Shown: piece by piece, positions 16,768 to 24,756 of the stretch
How the letters are laid out: every line of letters starts with the position of its first letter
Position numbering within the stretch: position 1 is the first letter of the stretch
Origin: Unio delphinus
Taxonomy: Eukaryota > Mollusca > Bivalvia > Unionida > Unionidae
Direction of reading: 5' to 3'
NCBI GenBank assembly: GCA_029339505.1
Contig: JAQISU010000033.1
Coordinates: 5,752,001 to 5,816,000, forward strand
DNA length: 64,000 nt
Position numbers and translations under genes: made by a program
Notes under the pieces: model-generated
What the model was told of the DNA's origin: nothing
Database searches by the model: none
Seen by the model: only the letters and a program-made list of their open reading frames with translations

Positions 16768-17285
16768 ATGTCATATAGTGTTATTAGTGTTATTAGTGTT
16801 ACGTTAACTCCCGGTCAATCAAAAAAATTGCAATCGGAATCAGCTAAAAAATGTGGAACCACAATCACGTTGAAACCTAATCAAATGACTGGTGGTGCAA
16901 ATAAATTATCGCTGACAACTCGTCAGGTGAAACATTTCAATGATGCACTTGCAGCCAAAAAAGGGGTTCAGATTACTCTCTCTGCGGCTGCTATCAAAAA
17001 TATGATTAAAACAGGCGGTATATTTCCGTTGTTAGCTGCGATTCCAGCATTGATTGCAGCAGCAGCCCCAGCGGTGGCTAAAGCGGCAGCGTTAGGAGCC
17101 GTTGGTACTGCAGCAGGAATGGCACTAAAGAAGGCAACTGGGAAAGGATATAAAAAAAGGGAAAGGGTCTAAGACTACCAGGAACCCCGTATTCGTGGTA
17201 CAGCGGAAAGGGTCTAAGACTACCAGGAACCCCGTATTCGTGGTACAGCGGAAAGGGTCTAAGACTACCAGGAACGATTTATTAA
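16768..17285 (+). CDS. pVI-like membrane-active/cement protein (frame change)
   Basis: The first frame (16768-17172) encodes MSYSVISVISVTLTPGQ, a region rich in short Ser/Thr/Lys motifs, and a hydrophobic Ala-rich helix (FPLLAAIPALIAAAAPAVAK) before GKGYKK. MTGG-A fits the adenain consensus and is kept in the outer copy as MSGG-Q. This layout, directly upstream of the protease, is the classic Polinton pVI-like protein. At an A7 run (17152-17158) the frame that makes sense changes by one base. The continuing frame encodes two full and one partial copy of GKGLRLPGTPYSWYS and stops at 17285. In the zero frame the protein would end at 17172 without this tail. Confidence 0.75.
17161..17279 (+). 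repeat. 45-bp tandem repeat coding GKGLRLPGTPYSWYS
   Basis: Units start at 17161, 17206 and 17251. They are identical over their shared length and the third is partial (29 bases). The period is 15 codons, and the motif is the recurring C-terminal Polinton tail seen once in related proteins, so the array looks like a recent expansion under coding constraint. Confidence 0.92.
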
Positions 17286-17296
17286 TTCAGGAACCT

Positions 17297-17764
17297 ATGG
17301 TTCCCAAATCTTCGATGGTTCCTATGTCCAATTTTGATTTAATGGATGCGGCTAAAAAACTAGTGATTAAAAATTTCAGAGGTGTTTTTATGAAAGATCA
17401 ATTACCACATCAACCAAACAAAACTGAAACAGGTATTATTAATCTCGATAACAGCACCGGACCTGGAACTCACTGGGTTGCATACGCTATTGATCCACGT
17501 GGGATTGTTTATTTCGATTCATATGGATTAGCCCCACCAAAAGAGTTTTTGCGTTATATAAAAACCCTTCCAATGAAGACTTGGTATTCTACGCTACCAA
17601 CACAAACGATGATTGACCTACCAATATGTGGCAGCGAAGTATTAAATGTCCTTGACGCTATTTCTAACTCCTTGAGTAACCCAAGCGGAAAACCACCACA
17701 TGTTGTCGTTAATGAAAACACTAGTAATCGCTGGCAACGACGAAGTCGTCAAAAACGATTTTAG
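17297..17764 (+). CDS. Adenain-type cysteine protease (Ulp1 fold)
   Basis: Maturation protease that trims capsid and core precursors. From the ATG at 17297 it has 155 residues; the ATG at 17324 is another possible start just before NFDLMDAAKK. Catalytic residues are visible: His59 in GPGTHWVAY, Asp74 in VYFDSYG, Gln103 in LPTQTM and Cys111 in LPICGSEVL. NFRGVFMKDQLP and TGIINLDNSTGPGTHW are family signatures. It begins 12 bp after the end of the pVI-like tail, the normal gene order. The frame is intact. The open frame extends upstream to 17195 only by reading the tandem repeat out of frame. Confidence 0.92.
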   Translation: MVPKSSMVPMSNFDLMDAAKKLVIKNFRGVFMKDQLPHQPNKTETGIINLDNSTGPGTHWVAYAIDPRGIVYFDSYGLAPPKEFLRYIKTLPMKTWYSTLPTQTMIDLPICGSEVLNVLDAISNSLSNPSGKPPHVVVNENTSNRWQRRSRQKRF

Positions 17765-17788
17765 AGAGAGAAAGAGTTTTACAATAAC

Positions 17789-19108
17789 ATGATTGATATT
17801 TGGGGGAGATCTTTGAAACCCAAACCCGATGGCACTGCACCACCTGATTCTGTCAAGGATATAAAAAAAAATAATTGAAGATGAAATCGCTGAGACGTTG
17901 AACTTAACAAATGTTGATCCTAATGAAATAGTTGTATTTCAAGACAAACAGGGTAAATTGAAATCCAGTGATGTGTCATTGAATGACATTTTGATACGGC
18001 AGCGCGACGCCGCTGAAAACTCTATTGCGCTGTATTCCAACGACGGACGACTTAAATCAGGCGCACTTGTGTCTACGATCACCGACGCGATTGCTACCAA
18101 CGAACGTGAGCTGAATGATCTTATACGAGGTTATAATAGTTTTCGCAAAAATGTCGTACATAAATTCTTTGGAACCCCGCTTGTGGTTGGCATGACTCTC
18201 GCTGAAATTAAAAACTATCTATCGCTATTCTTCGCTAACAAGGACGCGGGAAGGATGATGAATGAAAATGAAATCAAGGCAAATTATCTCGAGATTTCTA
18301 AACTAATAGAAGATCAAAAACCCACTAACGACGTCATTGTTAGATTTTTTGGATCCCCACCTGTGGCAGACTCGACTCTCGCTGAAATCAGTGAGTTTAT
18401 TATCAGGCATACTCATAATGCCTACGTCGCTAATAATTTCTTTGGTGTCCCGGTTACATCTACAATGACTCTCAAAGATATTAATATGTTTATGGTGAGA
18501 CAAACAACACTTAATACCATCGTTGATAAATTTTTAGGGAGAACACTTACATCTGAAACCACATCGTTGACAGGCATCACTCTCGCGGAAATTAAAAGCG
18601 CGTTTGACGAACAAAAACGCATCAGCGAAATGGCTAAAAATTTCTTTGAGGGCTCTGAAAGTTATAATATCACGACGACATATTCTCAACTCAACGGGCA
18701 TTATGGCACGCAAAAAGGTTTGGAATTTAACCACCTTTTGATTTCATTTTTTAGTCGCCGCGATAAAATATACCGAAATCAAAAAAACCTATCTCGACGT
18801 TTACGACGATATTCTTAAACTATAAAGAAAAATCTGAAAGGGTAAAGCATGGGACCTTTGATTGGGTAAAAGAATCTAATGCTAAATTGAAAGTCAATAT
18901 CGAGAAGTGGCCCCATGGTATCTACAGGATGACGTTAATCTCTGACAAGCAATTTGATATCATCGTGAAAGGTAAAACCTACTTTGGTGGCACCGCGACA
19001 GTAATTATCGCGGGGGGAGAAGAAGAATTTGAGATTGTCGCAGTTGATAACACCATTAGAAAAGAAATATCCTGGTGCTTAGAATTCGTAGCGGATTTAA
19101 GTAAATAA
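17789..19108 (+). CDS. FFG-repeat structural protein (frame changes)
   Basis: The gene starts MIDIWGRSLKP, shared with the outer copy. An A9 run at 17872-17880 throws the frame out by one base; the main body is then open to 18818. The body holds four to five imperfect repeats of 50-60 residues built on a bulky FFG-x-P box followed by TLAEI: FFGTPLVVGMTLAEI, FFGSPPVADSTLAEI, FFGVPVTSTMTLKDI, FLGRTLTSETTS...ITLAEI. Further frame changes near 18750-18825 separate it from the last part (18887-19108), which is conserved with the outer copy (HGIYRMTLISDKQFDI versus KGIYRLTLVSPTQFN). I recognise no family. The repeats and late position suggest a fibre, tail or scaffold; one gene or two is uncertain. 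Confidence 0.6.
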
Positions 19109-19110
19109 TA

Positions 19111-19126
19111 AAACCACTAGTGGTTT
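19111..19126. promoter_or_regulatory. Palindrome AAACCACTAGTGGTTT after stop codon
   Basis: A perfect 16-bp palindrome 2 bp after the stop of the preceding gene. It is followed by CAATTGAAAGGAAAATCGTTCGGATTTCACAATTG-type sequence resembling the late promoter-like module. Same arrangement as 14796-14840. Confidence 0.55.
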
Positions 19127-19187
19127 CAATTGAAAGGAAAATCGTTCGGATTTCACAATTGAAAACGCTAGTATTTTTAAAATAACA

Positions 19188-19733
19188 ATGATTTCATCAA
19201 CTCAATGTCGCTATGATCAGGTCAGAGAATTTTAGAATAGACTCAAAACCCTCACTGAGGAGTATCAAATAAAAATAAAAAAATACCGACGAAGAATCAC
19301 CGCAATTGATGTTATTATGTACTCGGTGTCAAGCGTTCTCGCTGGCGCCGGAATAATACTTGCATCGGTTACAATGATTGCCCCGGTCGTAGTTCCAATT
19401 TGCATTTCTGCGGTGGCTACAATCGGGGGTATATCAACCGGGATAGCAAAAAAGATATCATCATGCAGCCAGAGTAAACTGCAGAATTACTTACTTCAAT
19501 TTCATATTGCATCAACCGCATACTCGCAATTATCATTGATGATATCGTCGTCACTCGATAATACAATTATATCAGATAGTGAATTCTCAGCGATGGTCAG
19601 TATTTTTGATTCCGCGATATCGAAATTAGAGCGACAACATGAATATAATAACAATGACAACACCGATGGAATCAGAAAACACGAACCAAAAAAACAAAAT
19701 GATTTCAATAATATCAACATTACCAGATTGTGA
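19188..19733 (+). CDS. Membrane protein with amber codon
   Basis: The frame opens at the ATG of MISSTQCRYDQ (19188), meets a TAG at 19233-19235, and is then open to 19733. An internal ATG at 19317 would still give 138 residues. It holds a basic region (KIKKYRRR), then a long hydrophobic segment VLAGAGIILASVTMIAPVVV with ICISAVATIGG, then a helical tail. Its 3' end lies in a tandemly duplicated block, so the C-terminus may be altered. No family recognised; a capsid-associated or entry membrane protein is possible. Confidence 0.5.
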
Positions 19734-19885
19734 GTTCTCAGTGATGGTCAGTATTTATGATTCCTCGATAGCAAAATTAGAAATACAACATGAGTATAAT
19801 AACAATGACGACACCGATGGAATTACTTCAACAAATAGTGGAGAACACGAACCCAGTACAAACAAGCATGATATCAATAACATCA
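19579..19885 (+). repeat. 151-bp tandem duplication at a gene junction
   Basis: Unit 1 (19579-19729) and unit 2 (19730 to about 19885) share GTGARTTCTCAG, GATGGTCAGTATTT, TATGATTCC and AACAATGAC blocks at a 151-bp offset, with several differences. It duplicates the end of the membrane-protein gene and the beginning of the next gene, so there are two candidate starts, at 19639 and 19790, exactly 151 bp apart. Only the second leads into the long frame. Confidence 0.8.
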
Positions 19886-20668
19886 ATGAATCCAGAATTC
19901 AGTGTGAATTTCCCCTCTCCGGTCCCAGTGAAGGAGATAGCGCTAGCAAAACTACGAGTATATCATAGCTGGCCTAATATCAGATCGGTTGCATTTGGTG
20001 GTCAACAACCCAATAATTCTTTAGTGTTTGCGAATAAGAATAAACCCGACGGAACCCCAGACTGGAACGTCGTTTCGATACCAACAGGATCATACCAAAT
20101 CGAACAAATCAATAATGAATTCGCGCGTAGAATAAAATCGATTACTGGAAAAGAATCAAAAATCGCTATAACGGTTCATGAGCCGACACTATCATCCGCA
20201 ATTGAGATAAGCACAGAAGGATACGTCGTAGATATCTACCAAAGTTCTATTAGAACCGTACTAGGATGGCCTGAAAAACCACCGGAAAAATCCACCACCG
20301 ACTTAACCACGGATGTACAATCATATCATGAAATCAATCCCAGTTATCGAGATAATTTATCTGATATAAGAAAAGGAAGAATCGCCGATAGATTTATATT
20401 CACCAACAAAGACACATTGCAATGGGATTTTATCATTAAAAGAACAACCGACTCATCTGTTACTATTTCATTTACGCTAACTGACGTCCGTGGTTATTTT
20501 AATGAGATTAAACAATTATATGACACACAACTAGAACAACTACGGAAAACAAGATCGCAAAAACACGTTGAAATAATAAATCAGCTTATATCGGACATGA
20601 AATATATCTATGAACTAATTATTCAAACAATAATTAATGACAACAGCGACAATAACAACTATTCCTAA
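19790..20668 (+). CDS. Candidate minor capsid/vertex protein (292 aa)
   Basis: Late protein starting MSIITMTTPMELLQQ. The core reads SIPTGSYQIEQINNEF followed about 45 residues on by VVDIYQSSIRTVLGW. The pairing of (I/F)P-G-Y-I--IN with a later hydrophobic LGW/LGF block recurs in Polinton proteins whose exact role is unsettled; I think it is structural. The C-terminal third is helical (NEIKQLYDTQLEQLRK). It overlaps the following gene by about 30 bp. Nothing remains of it in the outer element. Confidence 0.6.
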   Translation: MSIITMTTPMELLQQIVENTNPVQTSMISITSMNPEFSVNFPSPVPVKEIALAKLRVYHSWPNIRSVAFGGQQPNNSLVFANKNKPDGTPDWNVVSIPTGSYQIEQINNEFARRIKSITGKESKIAITVHEPTLSSAIEISTEGYVVDIYQSSIRTVLGWPEKPPEKSTTDLTTDVQSYHEINPSYRDNLSDIRKGRIADRFIFTNKDTLQWDFIIKRTTDSSVTISFTLTDVRGYFNEIKQLYDTQLEQLRKTRSQKHVEIINQLISDMKYIYELIIQTIINDNSDNNNYS

Positions 20669-21138
20669 CCGATTACAATATCACAGAAGACAATCTGCGT
20701 AATTTCAAGTTTCCGAAATACAACGCTGATGAATTAGCAAAAATTGTTAAAACCGATATCAAAGCACTACAAAAATCAGACTCAACTGTCCTCCTCAAAC
20801 ACAATAATGACCCAGATGGTGGCGGTAGGCATATCGCTCCGTTCAACGTGAATATTTCATCGGTGATTGCGCTTAATTTAGTGTGTGATGTTATCGAAGG
20901 AAGCTATCAAATTAATCTCGAACGATCAAATCAAGCTCAGCAAGGATATATTCTTTATTCATTTGCACCAACAGCTCCTCCAGGATTCCTAATTATTGAA
21001 AACCCAATTAATCCTGTCTATATGCGATGCCATAATAATTCATTAACCAGAATTAATTTCAAACTTACCGACCAGTCAAATAATCTGATTGATTTACAAG
21101 AAGAGGTGTTAGCGATTAGTCTGTTTGTGAGATCCTAA
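20639..21138 (+). CDS. Candidate penton-like minor capsid protein (frame change)
   Basis: A start at 20639 (MTTATITTIPNRLQYH) overlaps the previous gene but stops at about 20704. The frame that continues, open from 20656 to 21138, has no near ATG. It encodes NITEDNLRNFKFP, HNNDPDGGGRHIAPFNV, YSFAPTAPPGFLIIENPINP and a beta-rich end (ISLFVRS). The HIAPFNV and FAPSAPPGFLIIE-type blocks are conserved in Polinton minor structural proteins that probably form a single jelly roll. I infer one gene with an indel near 20660-20700. It is the last gene before the right terminal repeat. Confidence 0.55.
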
Positions 21139-21168
21139 AGACTCGATCAAATTATTTATTATTTTTGC

Positions 21169-21417
21169 TAACCCAGAACTGAAAACTTTAGCAGCAGAGA
21201 GGGTGGATGACAACAAGTTGCGACCAAAATTAATTAAAAAATCGTTTTCATTTTTTTAGTTAAAATGATTTCGTAGGGAGATTTCAATCAATTTTTTGTC
21301 TGAAAACGTTGTAGGGTTCGCCTTTTTTTGGTTAAAATAAGATTATAAGACGGCTCGTTTTAGGATTTCAATCAAATTTTGTCTAAAAACGTTGTAGGAT
21401 TCACCCTCTCTGCTGCT
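21169..21417 (-). repeat. Inner Polinton right terminal inverted repeat
   Basis: 249 bp, reverse complement of 5784-6032 with about five differences, ending ACCCTCTCTGCTGCT. It carries the same internal inverted 15-mer (21190-21204) and the same internal direct repeats. Confidence 0.95.
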
Positions 21418-21422
21418 TGGAG
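21417..21422 (+). other. Target site duplication, right copy (TTGGAG)
   Basis: Second copy of the 5-6 bp duplication. The bases that follow (TGTCACCGCAC) continue the outer integrase. Confidence 0.88.
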
Positions 21423-21495
21423 TGTCACCGCACATAAAATATCTAGTATAACGAGTTCCACGGGTAGAGCAGCAATCTATAGATTAGATTTCTGA
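21418..21495 (+). pseudogene. Outer Polinton integrase, 3' end
   Basis: Continues the gene cut at 5783. After the SVT-like join it reads KISSITSSTGRAAIYRLDF and stops, aligning with KISSITRSTGRPPVYKLDS in the inner copy. It is shorter than the inner protein by about 25 residues and runs straight into the outer helicase 3' end on the other strand. Confidence 0.88.
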
Positions 21496-21496
21496 T

Positions 21497-23226
21497 TATT
21501 TCATAGTTGACAATATCACTGATTGTGGTGTCATTGTCATCTAAAACAATTATTCAAAGTTGATTTATTCTTCGTATTCTGGACACTGCGAGATCAACTA
21601 GATTTGACCACTCGATGCGATCATCTACGATCCAATCGATCGTATCGGATATAGTCAATCCCCGCGAAGTATGTATCGTCGCTGCGTATCCTAGCTTCCA
21701 TGGGGATTTATCAGCGCGCAATACATCTTGGACGACACCAATATCAACCAACACAATATCATTTAACACGAGAATTAGTTTTCTTGATTCTGTCAAGCCA
21801 GGAATATCAACTTCGATATTTTGTCTTCGTGTATCCGTAGGCCTATAACACAAGGGCACTGGAAGTGTTGAAAATTTTTCTTTATGCGTGTTAAATGACC
21901 TCAGCTGAAGTGTGTCTCTGACTATCTTTCTACTTGCCATTATCAAATCGTTTAGTCTCCACGCTTCCCAAAAATCATTTAATGGGGTTTCTAAAATTAT
22001 TTTAAGAGCTAATTCACACTGGATTATATCCGGTTGTAATCTTATTAGTTTCTTAAACTCACGTAATTCATTATCAAGTGATTTATGATCAGTACTGTTT
22101 TCTGTATAACATTCTACAAAATTATTCAGCCAATTATGTGCAGCCAAACCGACAAATGGTGGTGGTTGACCATGATCGCCACTCATTATCACCGCTGTAT
22201 TCGCTAGCAATAACCACTCGAGAAACTTTTGTAATACATCTAACGACACTGTGCATATCGCATCCCAAATAATGATTTTATGAATATATTTCTCGCCCAT
22301 TCGATCAGGAGTCCATTCGTCACCTTTGCATCGAAAGAAAATGTCATTAAGCATTAATTCCTCGCTGTTTCATCTCTCTTGCAAGTCTGTGTGTGGGTGT
22401 TAGCACAATCATGTTTGATTTCCCTCGAAATAATTCGATCACACGAGTCGTCTACCCTGACCCACCACAACCGCTTAGGTAACTGGTTTTATATCTACAT
22501 ATTGCATCGGAACACGAAGGCGCACTAGATAGTTCTGATATCTGATTATTTTTTAAGTAATTGTTTTCAATCGTAACATCTGCTGATTTAGAATAATCAC
22601 ACGGTATTTCCTATTTAATTCTCCATGATCCCCAACTCTCGTCGGAATTTGTGAATGTAGCCACTGCTTCTTTATATTTTACATCTATATAAAATGAATC
22701 AGTGGCGACTCTAACCACGGATTCAGGAAATCTATTTATGATCGAAAGTAAATTGATAGAAACATAAGCCAGCATAGAAGGCCTTAGATGGCTGTATTGA
22801 GGATTATCTCCATCTGTGTAAGTAACAATTGTACAGAATTATTTTCCATCGGACAAGAAAGCGTCTTTACGATTGACATATAAACCCCTAGATGTTGCAT
22901 TTGCGATTATACAATCATATGCAGCATCATCTATAATTAATCGTGAAGAATGTCGCTTGTGGTCGTATTTTCCACCCTGTGTGAATTTACCAATTATTCT
23001 TCTACCGAGATCTTTTGCGTGTTTAATTAGAACATCAAATATCTCCTTGGACCATCTAACGGGCAAAGGAAATTGTTTTTTCTATTTTCGCTGATTATAC
23101 TATCTAGACTATCAGGTTGTGGTAACCAGACTTCAGTTTGTTTTCGATATGATAGAATTGCTTCACTGACAATCAGCGATAATAGTATTTTAAATCAATC
23201 ATATACTGTAATAACACTATTGGCAT
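21497..23226 (-). pseudogene. Outer Polinton polymerase C-part + SF1 helicase (broken)
   Basis: Reading leftward from 23226 it gives the end of the polymerase (IVLLQYMID-like, WSKEIFDVLIKHAKDLGRR, YSHLRPSMLAYVSINL, motif C VATDSFYI) and then the helicase with CGGSG, VLTPTHRLAREM, IIIWDAICTV (Glu of Walker B changed to Ala), MSGDHGQPPP and ATIHTSRGLTI. There are many stops and frame changes. It has a sense codon where the inner copy has TAA, shows the same polymerase-helicase join, and has no HNH domain. The polymerase N-terminal half and motif A are gone, replaced at 23227 by unrelated sequence. Confidence 0.87.
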
Positions 23227-23960
23227 ACGCGGCTGGATCTCGTCCCGAGACCCAGCGTTCGAATCTCCTGGCAGGCATTATAGAAGGTTTTTCTATATAA
23301 TTGGGCTTTAAGCCATTCGAAATTCAACTTGATGAAACCACCCTACGTCATACACCGTCAAACGGTGTGAATGTGTTTTGCATTCAAACTGGGTTGATTT
23401 TGTTGGAGGTATGGGGGTTTCAGTTGAATGTAGATCAGCCCCTCATGTGTTGTATTGTCCTATTTTTATTGTGTATACATCTCTTGTAAATATCATAGGT
23501 CATATATCATTTGTAAATACTTATGTGTTATGTGACGTCATACTCTTGTAAATATCATATATCATTTGTAAATGCTCATGTGTTATGTGACATCATACAC
23601 CAAGCATACCTTCTGAGGTTCTAAACCGTTATTTGACTTGTTAGATCCTCACACGGAGTCTATGCTTTTTGGTGCCCCTGGGTCTGCTCAAACGCAAATA
23701 ACACCTGAGAGGCCCACATGGGGTTGTGTTGTTTTATAGGTATTTTAGGGATTCCAAATGGGGTTTCTCATGTATATCTCTAGGCGTGATAGGATGTTGG
23801 CAACACATTAGAGCGAATGGAGATCGATCTGTATATAACTTAATTAAGATTACATGCATATCTCTAGGCGTGATAAGATGTTGATGACACCTTAGAGCGA
23901 ATGGAGATTGTACCGTACAAAACGGGTCAAAATTGACCCCTAATTTTTTGTTTTAGATAT
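23227..23960. mobile_element. Unclassified insertion with Pol III-like box and short repeats
   Basis: Polinton homology ends abruptly at 23226. The new sequence has a hairpin CTGG-TCTCG...CGAGA-CCAG (about 23233-23255) followed by GTTCGAATC (23257-23265), which fits a Pol III B box, so a tRNA-derived SINE head is possible. It then carries two tandem pairs: a 62-bp unit at 23481/23543 and a unit of about 51 bp at 23774/23858 (CTCTAGGCGTGATA...TTAGAGCGAATGGAGAT). No coding sequence. It replaces several kilobases of the outer polymerase and neighbours. Confidence 0.4.
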
Positions 23961-23974
23961 ATAAATAACATATA

Positions 23975-24319
23975 ATGAATTTCGAAAATATGAATGACAT
24001 TATAAATGAGATTTCAAATTTGAAAAATCTAACAAATACAATTGTCAGATAAATTAGTTTGTAATCAGATTCTCTCTAATTTTCAAGATCTTCATGATAG
24101 CGCTCAGAATAATAGATACGTCTTGCCTTCACAGTATTCATTAATAAAACGAATTCAGCATACGGTGAAAGACTCACTTGCATTTTGTAAACGACGTAAA
24201 CAAATTCTTTCCTTTATTTACATCGGTTGAAAAAGGTCAGGGCCGAACTTGGCCAGCAGGATCAAGTCAAACGCACAATAAACTCAAAAATTAAAACGAT
24301 TAAAAATATAATCAGTTAG
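23975..24319 (+). pseudogene. Outer copy of the small helical protein (broken)
   Basis: Starts MNFENMNDIINEISNLKN, parallel to the inner MNSENMNSIISEISKLKS, with QDLHDSAQNNRYVLPSQYSLIKRIQ matching the inner protein. Frame changes occur near 24040 and 24190. Confidence 0.75.
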
Positions 24320-24756
24320 AATAGTATACTTGAAAAGCTACGAATGAACATCACTTTACCCTCTCGGCTGCCCCAACATTGTGAAAAATCTCTCCACGGA
24401 TCCGAGATGTGTCAACAATGATAGAGCTGTTATTTTATCAATCCGAGTCGAAAAATCGAAGATTTGGTAGCCATTAACACTCCAAACGTCGTGAACACAA
24501 CTAACATGTACAAATTGCAGGTGTGAGTAATTCGCATACAATAAAGTCCTTTTGACAAATTGTATTGGCTTACTCACACGGAACAAAATTTGTATGGACG
24601 GAAATTCTATAATACCCTTCCAAGTATTGTGGGTTTTTTTTGCACTGGTGAACAAGGAAGTAATGAAAAACACTGCTGTGAAATTCATAAGAATTCGGCG
24701 GTGGTTGAGTATCCATGGATTTTTCACTTACAATTTAAATCATATACTAATCTATA
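24320..24756. other. Segment unique to the outer element
   Basis: Lies where the inner element has its 45-aa peptide and promoter module, but shares nothing with it. The - strand has an open frame of 123 residues (24356-24727). The + strand has a shorter one with a Cys/His cluster (FCTGEQGSNEKHCCEIH, about 24640-24690). I recognise neither; an insertion or a lineage-specific gene are both possible. Confidence 0.3.

Larger units (their letters stand above)
5784..21417 (+). mobile_element. Inner Polinton/Maverick element (complete, 15.6 kb)
   Basis: The element is bounded by near-identical 249-bp terminal inverted repeats and a target duplication. It carries the Polinton hallmarks: protein-primed family B polymerase, retroviral-type integrase, packaging ATPase, adenain-type protease and a double-jelly-roll-type major capsid protein candidate. 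It adds a PLA2, a helicase fused to the polymerase, two HNH nucleases and several late proteins. All late genes are on the + strand; ATPase and replicase are on the - strand. It is structurally complete, but several genes carry a stop or a one-base frame change (see individual entries). Confidence 0.95.

Noticed and set aside
19639..19968. Separate gene starting at 19639 (109 residues)
   Set aside because: It arises from the first unit of the 151-bp duplication and drifts out of frame; the conserved long frame starts at the equivalent ATG at 19790.
23233..23270. A tRNA gene
   Set aside because: A hairpin and a B-box-like GTTCGAATC are present, but no complete cloverleaf, acceptor stem or clear A box can be formed; at most it is a SINE head fragment.
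23481..23908. CRISPR-like array
   Set aside because: There are only two pairs of unrelated repeats with no uniform repeat-spacer pattern, in eukaryotic DNA.
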